Source: an uncultured Clostridia bacterium
GTDB taxonomy: Bacteria > Bacillota > Clostridia > Oscillospirales > Ruminococcaceae
Assembly: GCA_947625155.1 (NCBI GenBank)
Contig: CANQNG010000005.1
Coordinates: 54,830 to 118,829, forward strand
Direction: 5' to 3'
DNA: 64,000 nt
In this document: one piece after another, positions 1 to 8,620 of the stretch
How positions within the stretch are numbered: position 1 is the first letter of the stretch
How the letters are laid out: each line of letters opens with the position of its first letter
Program-made: the position numbers and the translations under genes
Notes under the pieces: generated by a model
Told to the model about the DNA's origin: nothing
What the model saw: only the letters and a program-made list of their open reading frames with translations
The model's database searches: none

Positions 1-432
1 CTTGGCAACGCTTCTCAGGGTATCGGCATAGGTTTCCTGTCCCTTTGTCTGTTTTTTGATCGCATCCCAGTTTTTGAGAACGGTCTCGCTGTCCTCCGCT
101 TTCACATCTCCGAATACATGCGGATGCCGCACGATCAGCTTTTTGCACACTGCATCGCAGACTGCATCAAAGTCAAAAGCTTTCGTTTCCTCCGCCATGG
201 TGCAGTGGAACACGACCTGTAACAGCACATCTCCCAGCTCCTCCCGGAGCAGTGTCATATCTTGCAGATCGATCGCCTCCGCTGCCTCATATGCCTCCTC
301 CAAAAGGTCATTCCGTACAGAAGCATGTGTCTGTTCCTTATCCCACGGGCAGCCCTCCGGGGAGCGCAGCAGTCTGACGATCTCCCTCAGATCAGCGATC
401 GTATACTGTGGTTTCTGCTCAAATTCTACCAT
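1..432 (-). CDS. mazG: MazG-family nucleoside triphosphate pyrophosphohydrolase (truncated by window edge)
   Basis: The visible 144 codons read as the N-terminal part of MazG, which hydrolyses (d)NTPs to monophosphates and pyrophosphate as a house-cleaning enzyme. Family signatures are visible: a PEGCPWD segment near residue 30, the acidic helix LLEEAYEAAEAI and then REELGDVLLQVVFH, which carry the Mg-binding Glu/Asp residues. The start is the ATG at 432, preceded by GGGAGG. The reading frame is open to base 1, so the C-terminus lies outside the window. It follows trpS by 26 bases on the same strand and is probably the last visible gene of the aminotransferase-trpS operon. Confidence 0.93.
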   Translation of the reverse strand, partial: MVEFEQKPQYTIADLREIVRLLRSPEGCPWDKEQTHASVRNDLLEEAYEAAEAIDLQDMTLLREELGDVLLQVVFHCTMAEETKAFDFDAVCDAVCKKLIVRHPHVFGDVKAEDSETVLKNWDAIKKQTKGQETYADTLRSVAK

Positions 433-458
433 ACTCTACCTCCCGGAACATCGTTCCT

Positions 459-1478
459 TCAGTGCAGCTCCGATCGTACAAAGCCGATCTTTCTGTATAC
501 CTTGTTCAGAATGCGTGTGGAATAGCGGAGCGCTTCTGCACCGCAGCGGGTGTAGCATTCTTTCAGGTATTCCTTGTCGGCGATCAGCCGTGCGTAGGTT
601 TCCCGGACAGGTGCAAGGTGATCGGCAACGGCTTCCCCGACAGCGAGTTTGAATGTGCCATACCCCTGCCCGTCAAATTCCTTTTCTGCCTCCGGTATCG
701 TCTTGCCCGTCACAGCAGAATAAATGGTGAGCAGGTTGTTGATGCCGTCCTTCCCCTCACGGAACACGACCTCCGAACCGCTGTCTGTGACAGCCCGCTT
801 ACACTTGCGGATGATGGTGTCCTTATCATCGAGGATAAGAATGACAGCATTGGGGTTTTCATCGGATTTGGACATTTTTTTGGTCGGCTCCTGCAAGCTC
901 ATGACCTTTGCGCCGACCGGCGGGATATATGCCTCCGGCACGGTAAAGGTGTCGCCGTAACGCCCGTTGAAGCGCCTTGCAATGACTCTTGCAAGCTCCA
1001 GATGCTGCCGCTGATCTTCTCCCACCGGAACGAGGTCGGCATTGTAGACGAGAATGTCCGCAGCCATCAGTACCGGGTAATCGAACAGCCCGGCATTGAC
1101 ATCGTCCGGATGTTTCTGGCTCTTGTCCTTGAACTGTGTCATCCGGGAAAGCTCCCCGAACTGCGTGGAGCAGTTGAGTACCCAGCTCAATTGTGCATGG
1201 GTCGGCACATGGCTCTGGATGAACAGCAGTGATCTTTCCAGATCGATGCCGCAGGCAAGGAGCTGTGCATAAGCCTCGAGGGTCTTTTGCCGCAGCTTTG
1301 CCGGGTCGATGCGGACCGTAATGGCATGTTCATCGACCACGCAGTAAACGCAGCGGTATTCCTCTTGCAGAGGCGCCCAGTTCCGGATCGCCCCGATATA
1401 GTTGCCGAGCGTGAAAGTGCCGGTCGGCTGGATACCGCTGAAGATCAGCTTCTTTTCGGCAGGCTTCTGTTCACTCAT
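459..1478 (-). CDS. trpS: Tryptophanyl-tRNA synthetase
   Basis: A class I aminoacyl-tRNA synthetase of 339 aa, the normal bacterial TrpRS length, charging tRNA-Trp in the cytosol. The HIGH-like signature appears as TFTLGNYIGA at about residues 21-30 and the second signature as KKMSKSDENP with KMSKS at 201-205. A longer in-frame extension exists upstream, but the ATG at 1478 (product MSEQKPAEKK...) fits the family N-terminus. It also overlaps the stop of the upstream gene in an ATGAGTGA arrangement, so translation is probably coupled. Confidence 0.97.
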   Translation of the reverse strand: MSEQKPAEKKLIFSGIQPTGTFTLGNYIGAIRNWAPLQEEYRCVYCVVDEHAITVRIDPAKLRQKTLEAYAQLLACGIDLERSLLFIQSHVPTHAQLSWVLNCSTQFGELSRMTQFKDKSQKHPDDVNAGLFDYPVLMAADILVYNADLVPVGEDQRQHLELARVIARRFNGRYGDTFTVPEAYIPPVGAKVMSLQEPTKKMSKSDENPNAVILILDDKDTIIRKCKRAVTDSGSEVVFREGKDGINNLLTIYSAVTGKTIPEAEKEFDGQGYGTFKLAVGEAVADHLAPVRETYARLIADKEYLKECYTRCGAEALRYSTRILNKVYRKIGFVRSELH

Positions 1479-2013
1479 CCCGCTTACCGCCTTCCGGAAG
1501 TCCTTCCTGATCCCGCAGCTGTGCCCTGCGCAGCGCACCCATGACCTGCTGGTACAGGTAATAGACGACACGCTTTTCATTCTCTTCCGTTCTGATATTG
1601 CGGGGGTCTAGCTCCGTCTTGAACGTGCCGCGCTTGGTCATCAAATAGATAAAATGGCGGTCGCCGACCGGCAGCGGGTACTGTGAGGTACGCTTGGACA
1701 GCGCTTTCAGCGGGGTCGCATTGAGTACGAGATCACGGGCTGCCTGCACAACGGACTTGTACCTTGTGGAAGCACCGGTATATTCACCGCCATTGTTGAA
1801 ATAGAGATTTGCTGCGCCGTTGATGAAGCAGACCATCGTGCAGAGTACAGCCGCATTCATCGGGATGTCGATGATAACGCCGTATACTTCATCTGCCTTG
1901 AATTTCAGACCGGAGAACTGTGCCGGGGGGATGTGCAGCGCACTGCTGCGGGTCGCAAGATACTTTGGTGTCACCGGATAGGGGTCAAGCGGTGAACGTC
2001 TTACTACTGCCAT
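1471..2013 (-). CDS. Conserved-looking hypothetical protein, 180 aa
   Basis: I do not recognise this family. The 180-aa protein has no signal peptide or clear membrane segment. Its centre is mixed alpha/beta and it ends in a charged helix rich in Glu, Arg and Gln. A ribosome site (AAAGGA) lies 9 bases before the ATG at 2013. It lies 34 bases downstream of an aminotransferase and its 3' end overlaps trpS by 8 bases, so it is almost certainly translated. Functional inference is limited to co-expression with trpS. Confidence 0.8.
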   Translation of the reverse strand: MAVVRRSPLDPYPVTPKYLATRSSALHIPPAQFSGLKFKADEVYGVIIDIPMNAAVLCTMVCFINGAANLYFNNGGEYTGASTRYKSVVQAARDLVLNATPLKALSKRTSQYPLPVGDRHFIYLMTKRGTFKTELDPRNIRTEENEKRVVYYLYQQVMGALRRAQLRDQEGLPEGGKRDE

Positions 2014-2047
2014 AATTGAAGATCCTTTCCTGATAAAATTGCTGTGT

Positions 2048-3244
2048 TCAGCAGCCGAACATGTCTTTGGTCAGGCTGCCGAGCATGGTGATGCCCTTGT
2101 CGATCGCATCGTCCGTCGGGGTGGAGTAATTCAGACGGAACGAATAGGTCACATCGCTTTCTGCCACCATGAAGGCATTGCCGGGAACGACAGCGACCTT
2201 GTAGTCTGCCACTGCCCGCTTGCAGAAGCCGGGCATATCATTGCCTTCCGGCAGTGTACACCAGAGGAACAGACCGCCCTGCGGACGTGTGAAAGCAACG
2301 GCGGACGAGAAACAGCTTTCTATGCCGTGGATCATCCGTTCCGCCTTCTGCTTGTAGATCTGCCGAAGCCCTGCTAGATGTGCGTCAAAGTCCGTCCCTG
2401 TCAGGAAGCGGTAGGCAAGCATCTGCCCGTAATTGCTGGTATGCACATCGGAGACTTGCTTGCAGACCACCATTTTGGAGATGATCTCCTTGGGGGCGAT
2501 GGCATAGCCGACACGGATACCGGGGGAGAGCACCTTGGAGAACGTGCCTGCATAGATGACCCTGCCGTCTGTGTCCATGCTCTTGAAGGAAGCAACATCC
2601 TCTCCTGCAAAGCGCAGATCGCCGTAGGGATCATCCTCCAGGATGAGCACGTTGTATTTCTGGGCAAGTGCATACAGCTCTTTCCGGCGGGCAAGCGTGG
2701 TCGTCTGTCCGGTCGGGTTCTGGAAATTCGGGATGAGGTAAATGAGCTTCGTGTTAGGATGTGTCCGGAGCGTATCCTCCAGCAGAGCCGGATCCATGCC
2801 GTCCGCATCCATCGGGACACCGACCAGATCGGCATTGTAAGACTTGAACGCATTGAGCGAGCCGATAAAGCTCGGTGCTTCGCAGATAAGGGTATCTCCG
2901 GCGCTGCACAGGGATTTGCAGGCAAGCTCCATGACCTGCTGTGCGCCGGAGGTGATGATGAGTTCATCAGTATCTGCCCGGAACCGATCCAGCTTTGCCA
3001 TGCGTGCCTTGAGCAGGTCACGCAGCGGTGTATAGCCCTCCGTAATGCCGTACTGGAGCATCGTGATCGGTTCTTCGGCGATAATGGCATCGGAGCATTT
3101 CCGTATCCGTTCTACCGGAAAAGCTTCCGGCGCAGGATTGCCGGCTGCGAAGGAGATGACCTCCGGGTCGGAGGTGAATTTCAGGATCTCACGGATCGCG
3201 GAAGCCTGAAGCCCGGCGACCCGATCGGAGAATACATAATTCAT
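2048..3244 (-). CDS. PLP-dependent class I/II aminotransferase (2-aminoadipate/MocR-like subgroup)
   Basis: A fold-type I aminotransferase of 398 aa. Visible motifs include NFQNPTGQTT (the Asn that contacts the PLP oxygen), LILEDDPYGDL (the Asp that binds the pyridine nitrogen), GTFSKVLSPGIRVGYA (the Schiff-base Lys) and SFRLNYST near the end (the Arg that binds the substrate carboxylate). The overall pattern resembles the LysN/ARO8 group that transaminates aromatic or 2-aminoadipate-type amino acids; the exact substrate cannot be read. The ATG at 3244 is chosen because AAAGGA sits 9 bases upstream; an alternative ATG lies 18 bases earlier. A promoter lies upstream and the unknown gene and trpS follow. 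Confidence 0.9.
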   Translation of the reverse strand: MNYVFSDRVAGLQASAIREILKFTSDPEVISFAAGNPAPEAFPVERIRKCSDAIIAEEPITMLQYGITEGYTPLRDLLKARMAKLDRFRADTDELIITSGAQQVMELACKSLCSAGDTLICEAPSFIGSLNAFKSYNADLVGVPMDADGMDPALLEDTLRTHPNTKLIYLIPNFQNPTGQTTTLARRKELYALAQKYNVLILEDDPYGDLRFAGEDVASFKSMDTDGRVIYAGTFSKVLSPGIRVGYAIAPKEIISKMVVCKQVSDVHTSNYGQMLAYRFLTGTDFDAHLAGLRQIYKQKAERMIHGIESCFSSAVAFTRPQGGLFLWCTLPEGNDMPGFCKRAVADYKVAVVPGNAFMVAESDVTYSFRLNYSTPTDDAIDKGITMLGSLTKDMFGC

Positions 3245-3321
3245 AGGATCCGTTCCTTTCACATAAAATGCTTTTGAAAGTCAGCTTGACCGGAGCGATC
3301 CTCCGGAAAGCCCATATGTAT

Positions 3322-3350
3322 ATTTTACACCAAAACCCCGTTTCTGTCAA
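3322..3350 (-). promoter_or_regulatory. Sigma-A promoter for the aminotransferase-trpS operon
   Basis: On the minus strand TTGACA (3345-3350) is followed after 17 bases by TAAAAT (3322-3327). It lies about 80 bases upstream of the aminotransferase start. Confidence 0.75.
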
Positions 3351-3411
3351 GAGTAATTTTGCAATGTTCTGCTGAAAAGCTTGCGCAGAACGGCTGTGAG
3401 AGGAGTATTTC

Positions 3412-5031
3412 ATGAAAAAACAATCATTTCTGACCGGTTCTCTGCTCCTGACTGCCTCCGCCCTGACTGCCAAGCTGCTGGGGGCACTGTTCAAGATCCC
3501 CCTGACTGCGATGCTCGGCGGGACGGGGATGGGATATTTTAGCTGTGCCTACGGGCTGTTCCTGCCGCTGTATGCGGTATTTGTGACAGGGGTATCCACG
3601 GCGGTAGCCCGTCCCACTGCGGATCATGCCGGAAAGGGAAATTTTTCCGCTGCCCGTTACGTACGTAAGGTCGCAAGGACACTCTTCTTCTGGACAGGGC
3701 TTGTGGGAACGCTGCTGGCAGCCGGTTTTGCAAAGGGCTTTGCCGCACGCACCAGCCCGGGATCCTACCCGTCGGTGCTTGCCATTACGCCTGCTGTGCT
3801 GCTCTGCTGCCTGACAGCGGTGGAACGGGGGTATTACGAGGGTCTATGCAGCATGACACCGACTGCTGTCTCACAGGCAGTGGAGGCATTGGCAAAACTG
3901 GTCTGCGGGCTTATCTGCTGTTCCTTTTTTCTGAGACATCCGCTGCCCGGCATGACCCGTGAAGCGGCAGGGGCATTCGGGGCAGTGCTGGGCGTGACAG
4001 TCTCCACGCTGGCAGGTCTGCTGTGCATGGTGTTCCGGAATTGTTTGGGCAGACAGGACACTGCCGGCAGTCAGCCGCACCCGTCAGCCGGCACGGTTAT
4101 CCGTCTGCTGCTGTCTGTCATGATACCGGCAGCTTTGGGAGCGCTTGTAACAAATCTGACATCCCTGATCGACCTGATGACGGTCATGCGGTGTTTTTCA
4201 GAACTGCTGCGGACCGACCCGGAAGCCTTTTACAGGGGGGCAGCCCTTTCCGAAAGCATACCGCCCGAAGAAGCGGCAGCCTTTGTGTACGGCTCGTTCA
4301 TGGGCTTGTCGGTCACGGTGTTCAACCTTGTGCCAAGCCTGACAAATATGCTTGCGAAAGGTGTCCTGCCCTGTACGGCACAGGCATGGGCAAGCGGCAG
4401 CCGCCGGGAAGCAGCCGGCTATGCAAGGCAGGTGCTGCTGCTGACGGGGCTTGCGGCGATCCCGGCAGGGTGCGGCATCTTTGTTTTGGCAAGGGGCGTA
4501 TTGGAATTTCTGTTTGCAGGACGGGAGGCGGAGATCGATGCCGCTGTGAGCAGCCTGCAATGGCTCGCACCGGGAATGGTGTTCCTGTGTATGACGTTTC
4601 CGGTGTTCAGCCTGTTACAGGCAGTGGGAAAAGAAAAACTCCCCGTCCTGCTGATGCTGCCGGGTATTGCCGTAAAGCTGGTCGGGAATATTTTGCTGAT
4701 CCCGTACCTGTACACGGCAGGCGCAGCACTTTCCACAAGTCTCTGCTATCTGGTGATCCTGATCCCGGCTCTGATCTGTTTGAGAAAGGCACTCGGTGAA
4801 ACTTTGCAGCTCACAGGGATCTTGACGGCGCAGTGCTACAGCGGGGCGATGTGTGCTGCGGCAGCGTGGCTCTGCTATACAAGATCCCCGTTTCCTCAGC
4901 GGCTTTCTCTCCTGCTGGCAGTAGCAGCGGGGGTGGGGGTGTATGTGATCTGTATGCTGCTGTGTGCCCGGAGGACATTGACGCAGATGCTTCTTCCTGC
5001 TGCACGGTATACTTGTGATCCGGATACCTGA
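3412..5031 (+). CDS. SpoVB/MurJ-like polysaccharide flippase (MOP superfamily)
   Basis: A polytopic membrane protein of 539 aa with about 14 hydrophobic segments. It starts with the typical KQSFLTGSLLLTASALTAKLLG motif region of SpoVB and Wzx-like oligosaccharide flippases, which move lipid-linked precursors across the membrane. In clostridia such paralogues serve cell-wall or spore-cortex precursor export. The start at 3412 has an AGAGGAG ribosome site. It stands alone, divergent from the aminotransferase and convergent with the spermidine synthase operon. The substrate is unknown; MurJ-like lipid II transport and SpoVB-like roles are both possible. Confidence 0.85.
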   Translation: MKKQSFLTGSLLLTASALTAKLLGALFKIPLTAMLGGTGMGYFSCAYGLFLPLYAVFVTGVSTAVARPTADHAGKGNFSAARYVRKVARTLFFWTGLVGTLLAAGFAKGFAARTSPGSYPSVLAITPAVLLCCLTAVERGYYEGLCSMTPTAVSQAVEALAKLVCGLICCSFFLRHPLPGMTREAAGAFGAVLGVTVSTLAGLLCMVFRNCLGRQDTAGSQPHPSAGTVIRLLLSVMIPAALGALVTNLTSLIDLMTVMRCFSELLRTDPEAFYRGAALSESIPPEEAAAFVYGSFMGLSVTVFNLVPSLTNMLAKGVLPCTAQAWASGSRREAAGYARQVLLLTGLAAIPAGCGIFVLARGVLEFLFAGREAEIDAAVSSLQWLAPGMVFLCMTFPVFSLLQAVGKEKLPVLLMLPGIAVKLVGNILLIPYLYTAGAALSTSLCYLVILIPALICLRKALGETLQLTGILTAQCYSGAMCAAAAWLCYTRSPFPQRLSLLLAVAAGVGVYVICMLLCARRTLTQMLLPAARYTCDPDT

Positions 5032-5064
5032 TCGTTTCGCACCTATCGGCAGGCGCTAGGCTGC

Positions 5065-5105
5065 CAAAAAGTGCCGCCTCGTTTGGGATGAGACGGCACT
5101 TTTCT
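5065..5105. terminator. Bidirectional rho-independent terminator
   Basis: AAGTGCCGCCTC pairs with GAGACGGCACTT across a 9-base loop with one mismatch. It has A/T tracts on both sides and sits between convergent genes. Confidence 0.85.
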
Positions 5106-5130
5106 GCTTTGATCTATAACGCTGTTCTTC

Positions 5131-6630
5131 CTACTCCCAGTTCCGGACGGCATCGTTGTAATACTGTATCATGACGGGTCTGGTGAGCTGATTGACCGCT
5201 ACGCTGTCCGTCATTTCGTCCTTTCCGAACATGAACAGCCCGGCAAGATCTTCCTCGGTGAGAAAACGGGTATCTTCCGGCAAAGGATGCTGCTGTGTCA
5301 GGGCCTCCCTGCCAGCCATGTTGAACCCCCAGTCACCGAAGGCAGGCACTTGCAGATGATAGGGCAGCACCTGCAGCCCTTCGCTTTTCAGGGTAGCATT
5401 CACACACCAGAAAGCCTTGGTGGCATAGTAGGGGCTGGTGGACTGCACGTTCAGCACACCGCCCGGTGCAAGGTGCTGGGCACAGAGACGGTAGAAAATG
5501 TTCGTGTACAGCTTGTTGAGAGCTTCGTTATTCGGGTCGGGCAGATCGACCAGTATCACGTCATAGGTTTCCGTACAAGTCTCCAGATATTCGTAGGCAT
5601 CTTCGTTGATCAGCGTCAGGCGGTCACTGGTGAGGGAATCCTGATTGAGGGCAGTGATCAGCGGATGTTCACTGCAAAGCGCCGTCATGCCCGGATCCAG
5701 ATCGACCAGCGTGATGTGCGTTTCCGGGTAGCGCAGCAATTCCCTTGCCGCAAGCCCGTCGCCGCCGCCAAGTACCAGTACCTCGTCCTGTGCAGCGGCA
5801 TATGCCATGGGGATGTGTACCAGCGCTTCATGGTAGCGGTATTCGTCCATCGTGGAGAACTGACAGTTCCCGTCGATGTAGAGGCGTATGTCATCTTTAT
5901 GCCTTGTCATAACGATCTTCTGATAGGCAGTCTGTTCGGAGAGGATGATATTGTCCCGGTACAGTCCGCCCTCAATGACACTTCCGATATTTTCCGAAAG
6001 CAGCATACCGCAGAACATGCACCCCAGCAGAAAACAGGTCAGGATACGGAGCGTTCTGCCGTGCCGCATCCGTTCCCGGTAGCGGAACAAGATCAGCACT
6101 GCCGCCGTCAGATTGCACGTCCCTGCCAGAAAGGCAGTCGCAAAATAGCCCAGATGCGGCAGCAGGAGCAGCGGAAATGCGATCGAGCCGACTAGACCGC
6201 CGATGTAGTCAAAGGAGAAGATCGCAGAAAGCGTGATCCGCAGGTCTTTGCGGTCGGCTTCAATGATGCGGGTGAGCAGCGGGATCTCTAAGCCTGCCAG
6301 TGTGCCGATGAGGATGATCTCCAGATACATGACCAGAGCGTAGGAGGCGAGATACAGATTTGCCAGAAACAGGATGAGGGAGCTGCATCCGCCGACCACG
6401 CCGATCGCGATCTCCACACAGGTAAAGCAGTTCCAGAGGTGTTTCCGGATGTATTTGGAGAGGAACGAACCAACGCCCAAGGCGCACATGTACAGTCCGA
6501 TCGTGACCGAATACTGCAAGGTCGAGTCGCCCACCAGATAGGAACTGACCGCACTGATGATCAGCTCATAGACCATCGAACAGCCTGAGATCATCAGTGT
6601 GGTCAGCATTAAAAGTCTGTATGGCTTCAT
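5131..6630 (-). CDS. Membrane-bound spermidine synthase-like aminopropyltransferase
   Basis: A two-part protein of 499 aa. Residues 1-215 form about seven membrane helices; residues 230-499 form a spermidine synthase (SpeE) domain. That domain keeps the YQKI strand, the DGNCQFSTMDEYRYHE substrate segment, the AdoMet-binding LVLGGGDGLAAREL (about 285-299), LVDLDP and the active-site DLPDPNNEALNKLY. It would transfer an aminopropyl group from decarboxylated AdoMet, made by the SpeD of the same operon, probably at the membrane. The ATG at 6630 is used because it overlaps the stop of the DUF350 gene (TGATG); a GTG three bases upstream is the alternative. The amine acceptor is not evident from sequence. 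Confidence 0.9.
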   Translation of the reverse strand: MKPYRLLMLTTLMISGCSMVYELIISAVSSYLVGDSTLQYSVTIGLYMCALGVGSFLSKYIRKHLWNCFTCVEIAIGVVGGCSSLILFLANLYLASYALVMYLEIILIGTLAGLEIPLLTRIIEADRKDLRITLSAIFSFDYIGGLVGSIAFPLLLLPHLGYFATAFLAGTCNLTAAVLILFRYRERMRHGRTLRILTCFLLGCMFCGMLLSENIGSVIEGGLYRDNIILSEQTAYQKIVMTRHKDDIRLYIDGNCQFSTMDEYRYHEALVHIPMAYAAAQDEVLVLGGGDGLAARELLRYPETHITLVDLDPGMTALCSEHPLITALNQDSLTSDRLTLINEDAYEYLETCTETYDVILVDLPDPNNEALNKLYTNIFYRLCAQHLAPGGVLNVQSTSPYYATKAFWCVNATLKSEGLQVLPYHLQVPAFGDWGFNMAGREALTQQHPLPEDTRFLTEEDLAGLFMFGKDEMTDSVAVNQLTRPVMIQYYNDAVRNWE

Positions 6631-7061
6631 CACATGATAACACCGCTGATGAGAATGGCAAGCCCTGCAAAAATGCCGGCTACCATGATGCCTGCGGCAG
6701 TGTTGCCGCTGCCGATCTCATCATTGAGGTTGTACTGCCTGTTGAAATACCGGATCACCAGATACCCCAGCATAAAGAACAGGATACCGGTGAGGAAATA
6801 GATCACACTTCCCAGCAATCCGGTCAGGAGCGTTTCTTTCACGGCTTCAGCGGGTGCGGAATAAATGGCTGCCCGCAGCAGGATGCCGATGCCGACAAAT
6901 GTGCCTGCCGACACAAAACCGACTGCCTGATTTCCCTTTTTGATCTCCTCCGGGAAAGAACAGGGAATGATCAGGTCGATCAGGAAATTGCCCGCCAGCA
7001 TCAGCACGATGCCCAGACAGGAATAAATTGCCACATCCAGCAGATCATACAAATAATTCAT
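6630..7061 (-). CDS. DUF350 family membrane protein
   Basis: A 143-aa integral membrane protein with four hydrophobic helices arranged as two similar halves. Each half contains a GN-x-A-x-G turn (GNQAVGF near 43 and GNTAAGI near 121), as is typical of DUF350 (YjfL-like) proteins. The biochemical role of the family is not established. Its start has a strong GGAGG site. The stop codon overlaps the start of the spermidine synthase gene, so the two proteins are probably made in fixed ratio and may form a membrane complex. DUF350 recurring with SpeD/SpeE-type enzymes is known family context; the complex is inference. Confidence 0.9.
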   Translation of the reverse strand: MNYLYDLLDVAIYSCLGIVLMLAGNFLIDLIIPCSFPEEIKKGNQAVGFVSAGTFVGIGILLRAAIYSAPAEAVKETLLTGLLGSVIYFLTGILFFMLGYLVIRYFNRQYNLNDEIGSGNTAAGIMVAGIFAGLAILISGVIM

Positions 7062-7092
7062 ATCATTTCCTCCTTGCTATCTGGGTAGATGA

Positions 7093-8175
7093 TCACTTAC
7101 CGTCGCTCAGACCGCCGCCGGAGCTGGAACGGGAAGCGATGCTGCTCTGACGGACACTGTTGGAGTAGGTGTTATAGGCGTTGGAGCTGGAATAGCTGAT
7201 CGTGTCCGCAGAAGAGTAACTGCTATAGGGAGAGGCGTAATGGTAAGACGACGAGTCCGCCGTATACCCTGTGGAATAGTAAAATCTCCGGTAATACCGC
7301 CTTGTACGGTCACTGGACTGGTAGGGGTCATCGTCCGTTGTGTAGGCATATTTCCGGTTGGAGATCTGTACGAGCACCTCATCGTTCAGTGAGCTGTAGA
7401 CCAGACAGTACTCCTTATCCGTCAGAATGGCGATCGCACCCTCTGTTTCCGCATCGTCACGCTGCACATATTCTGTGTCTCCTTCGATGGCATTGATGAT
7501 ATCTGTCGCTGCGGCATCCACGGTGGCAGAAACTGCCTTGTAAACATTCGCTTTCTGTTTTTCGTTCCCGGTGATCGAGGTCACATAAGAATAGTAGGCA
7601 GAATTTTTCTTGAGGTATTTTGCGATCGTTCCATGTGTCGGCAGCAGCGGGGGGATAAAATTGAGCAGGACGGTCAGAACGAACACGACCGTGATGACGA
7701 TAAACCCGGCGTTCTTCCTGACGGTGTTCCCGGTCACAGTGACGGCAGTCTTGGCAGCATTGCTGCTGACCTGCCAGAATTCATCCGCATCTAAGTAATA
7801 GCCGACAGAAGTCTCCCGTTCTCCGTCCCATGTTTCGTTGGAAATGATCTTTTCCTCTGTCTCGTCCTCAAATTCCGAAAAGAACGCCCGTTCCCCCGTG
7901 GATACATCCACATCCCCTGCATGGGAAACGACTTCCTCCGTCCCCTGATCGACCTGATGATAGCCTGTCATATCCGGTGTAGCTGTGACTTCCCAGAGGG
8001 AATATTCCTGATTTCCCTCATCGACGGTCAGCCAGCGTTCCGGACCGCCGCCTTCCGGGCGCAGGCGATACTCGTCCCACGTGCTCCCCTCCATGGTATC
8101 CCGGAAAGAAATGCGCCCCAGCACTTCAAACAGCATACCGTCTGCACAAATGGTATCGCCGACCTGAAATTTCAT
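7093..8175 (-). CDS. DUF4178-type N-terminal domain protein with one membrane helix and Ser/Tyr-rich tail
   Basis: A 360-aa protein. The first 100 residues (KFQVGDTICADG..., RISFRDTMEGSTWDEYRLRP) match the beta-rich DUF4178 pattern. One strong membrane helix lies at about 158-178. The distal region contains a 70-residue tail dominated by Ser, Tyr and Thr and ending in SSSGGGLSDGK. The start overlaps the speD stop in ATGA, and the DUF350 gene follows after 31 bases, so it belongs to the polyamine operon. The enzymatic role is unknown. The low-complexity tail could be an extracellular or modification-prone segment. Confidence 0.8.
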   Translation of the reverse strand: MKFQVGDTICADGMLFEVLGRISFRDTMEGSTWDEYRLRPEGGGPERWLTVDEGNQEYSLWEVTATPDMTGYHQVDQGTEEVVSHAGDVDVSTGERAFFSEFEDETEEKIISNETWDGERETSVGYYLDADEFWQVSSNAAKTAVTVTGNTVRKNAGFIVITVVFVLTVLLNFIPPLLPTHGTIAKYLKKNSAYYSYVTSITGNEKQKANVYKAVSATVDAAATDIINAIEGDTEYVQRDDAETEGAIAILTDKEYCLVYSSLNDEVLVQISNRKYAYTTDDDPYQSSDRTRRYYRRFYYSTGYTADSSSYHYASPYSSYSSADTISYSSSNAYNTYSNSVRQSSIASRSSSGGGLSDGK

Positions 8176-8522
8176 ATGCTGCCCCCTTTTATAATGTCAC
8201 GCCTGATCTTGCGGATACGGTGTTCCGTGCATCCGATCGCTTCTGCAAAGGCGACCGCAGCCGCTTCCGGAATGTCCTCGGCGCAGGAAAAGATATCGAC
8301 TGCCGCATATCCGTATTCCGGCCATGTGTGAATGGAAAAATGCGAAGTCGTGATCACTGCAATATACGATACCCCGATCGGTGTAAACGAATGCACACAT
8401 TCACTGACGATCTCTGCGCCGATGGCATGCACGACGGAATGTGCCATTCCGGCGAGTGCTTCTGCATCGTTGAGCAATGCCGTGTCACAGCCATAATAAT
8501 CTGCTATCATCTGAACTGCCAT
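8172..8522 (-). CDS. speD: S-adenosylmethionine decarboxylase proenzyme (class 1b)
   Basis: Decarboxylates AdoMet to the aminopropyl donor for spermidine synthesis, using a pyruvoyl group made by self-cleavage. The 116-aa product has VITTSHFSIHTWPEYGYAAV, in which Ser60 is the expected cleavage and pyruvoyl residue, with His65 and Cys80 as the processing and catalytic partners, spaced as in the Thermotoga enzyme. An upstream in-frame extension lacks a ribosome site. The ATG at 8522 has GGAGG and is chosen. It is the first gene of the DUF4178-DUF350-spermidine synthase operon. Confidence 0.95.
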   Translation of the reverse strand: MAVQMIADYYGCDTALLNDAEALAGMAHSVVHAIGAEIVSECVHSFTPIGVSYIAVITTSHFSIHTWPEYGYAAVDIFSCAEDIPEAAAVAFAEAIGCTEHRIRKIRRDIIKGGSI

Positions 8523-8556
8523 GTATCCGCCTCCTTTGGTAGAAATTATTATAAGT

Positions 8557-8585
8557 ATTATATCATTTCCCGCTGAAAATGTCAA
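8557..8585 (-). promoter_or_regulatory. Sigma-A promoter for the speD operon
   Basis: TTGACA (8580-8585, minus strand), a 17-base spacer, then TATAAT (8557-8562). The IS element ends only about 15 bases upstream of the -35 box, so the core promoter survived the insertion. Confidence 0.85.
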
Positions 8586-8620
8586 TAGCTTTTTGAAAGA
8601 AGGAGTGGACAATAGCGTTG

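Noticed and set aside
408..1232. Long plus-strand frame of 274 codons
   Set aside because: It lies opposite trpS, has no ribosome site and shows no family motif; trpS on the other strand has all synthetase signatures.
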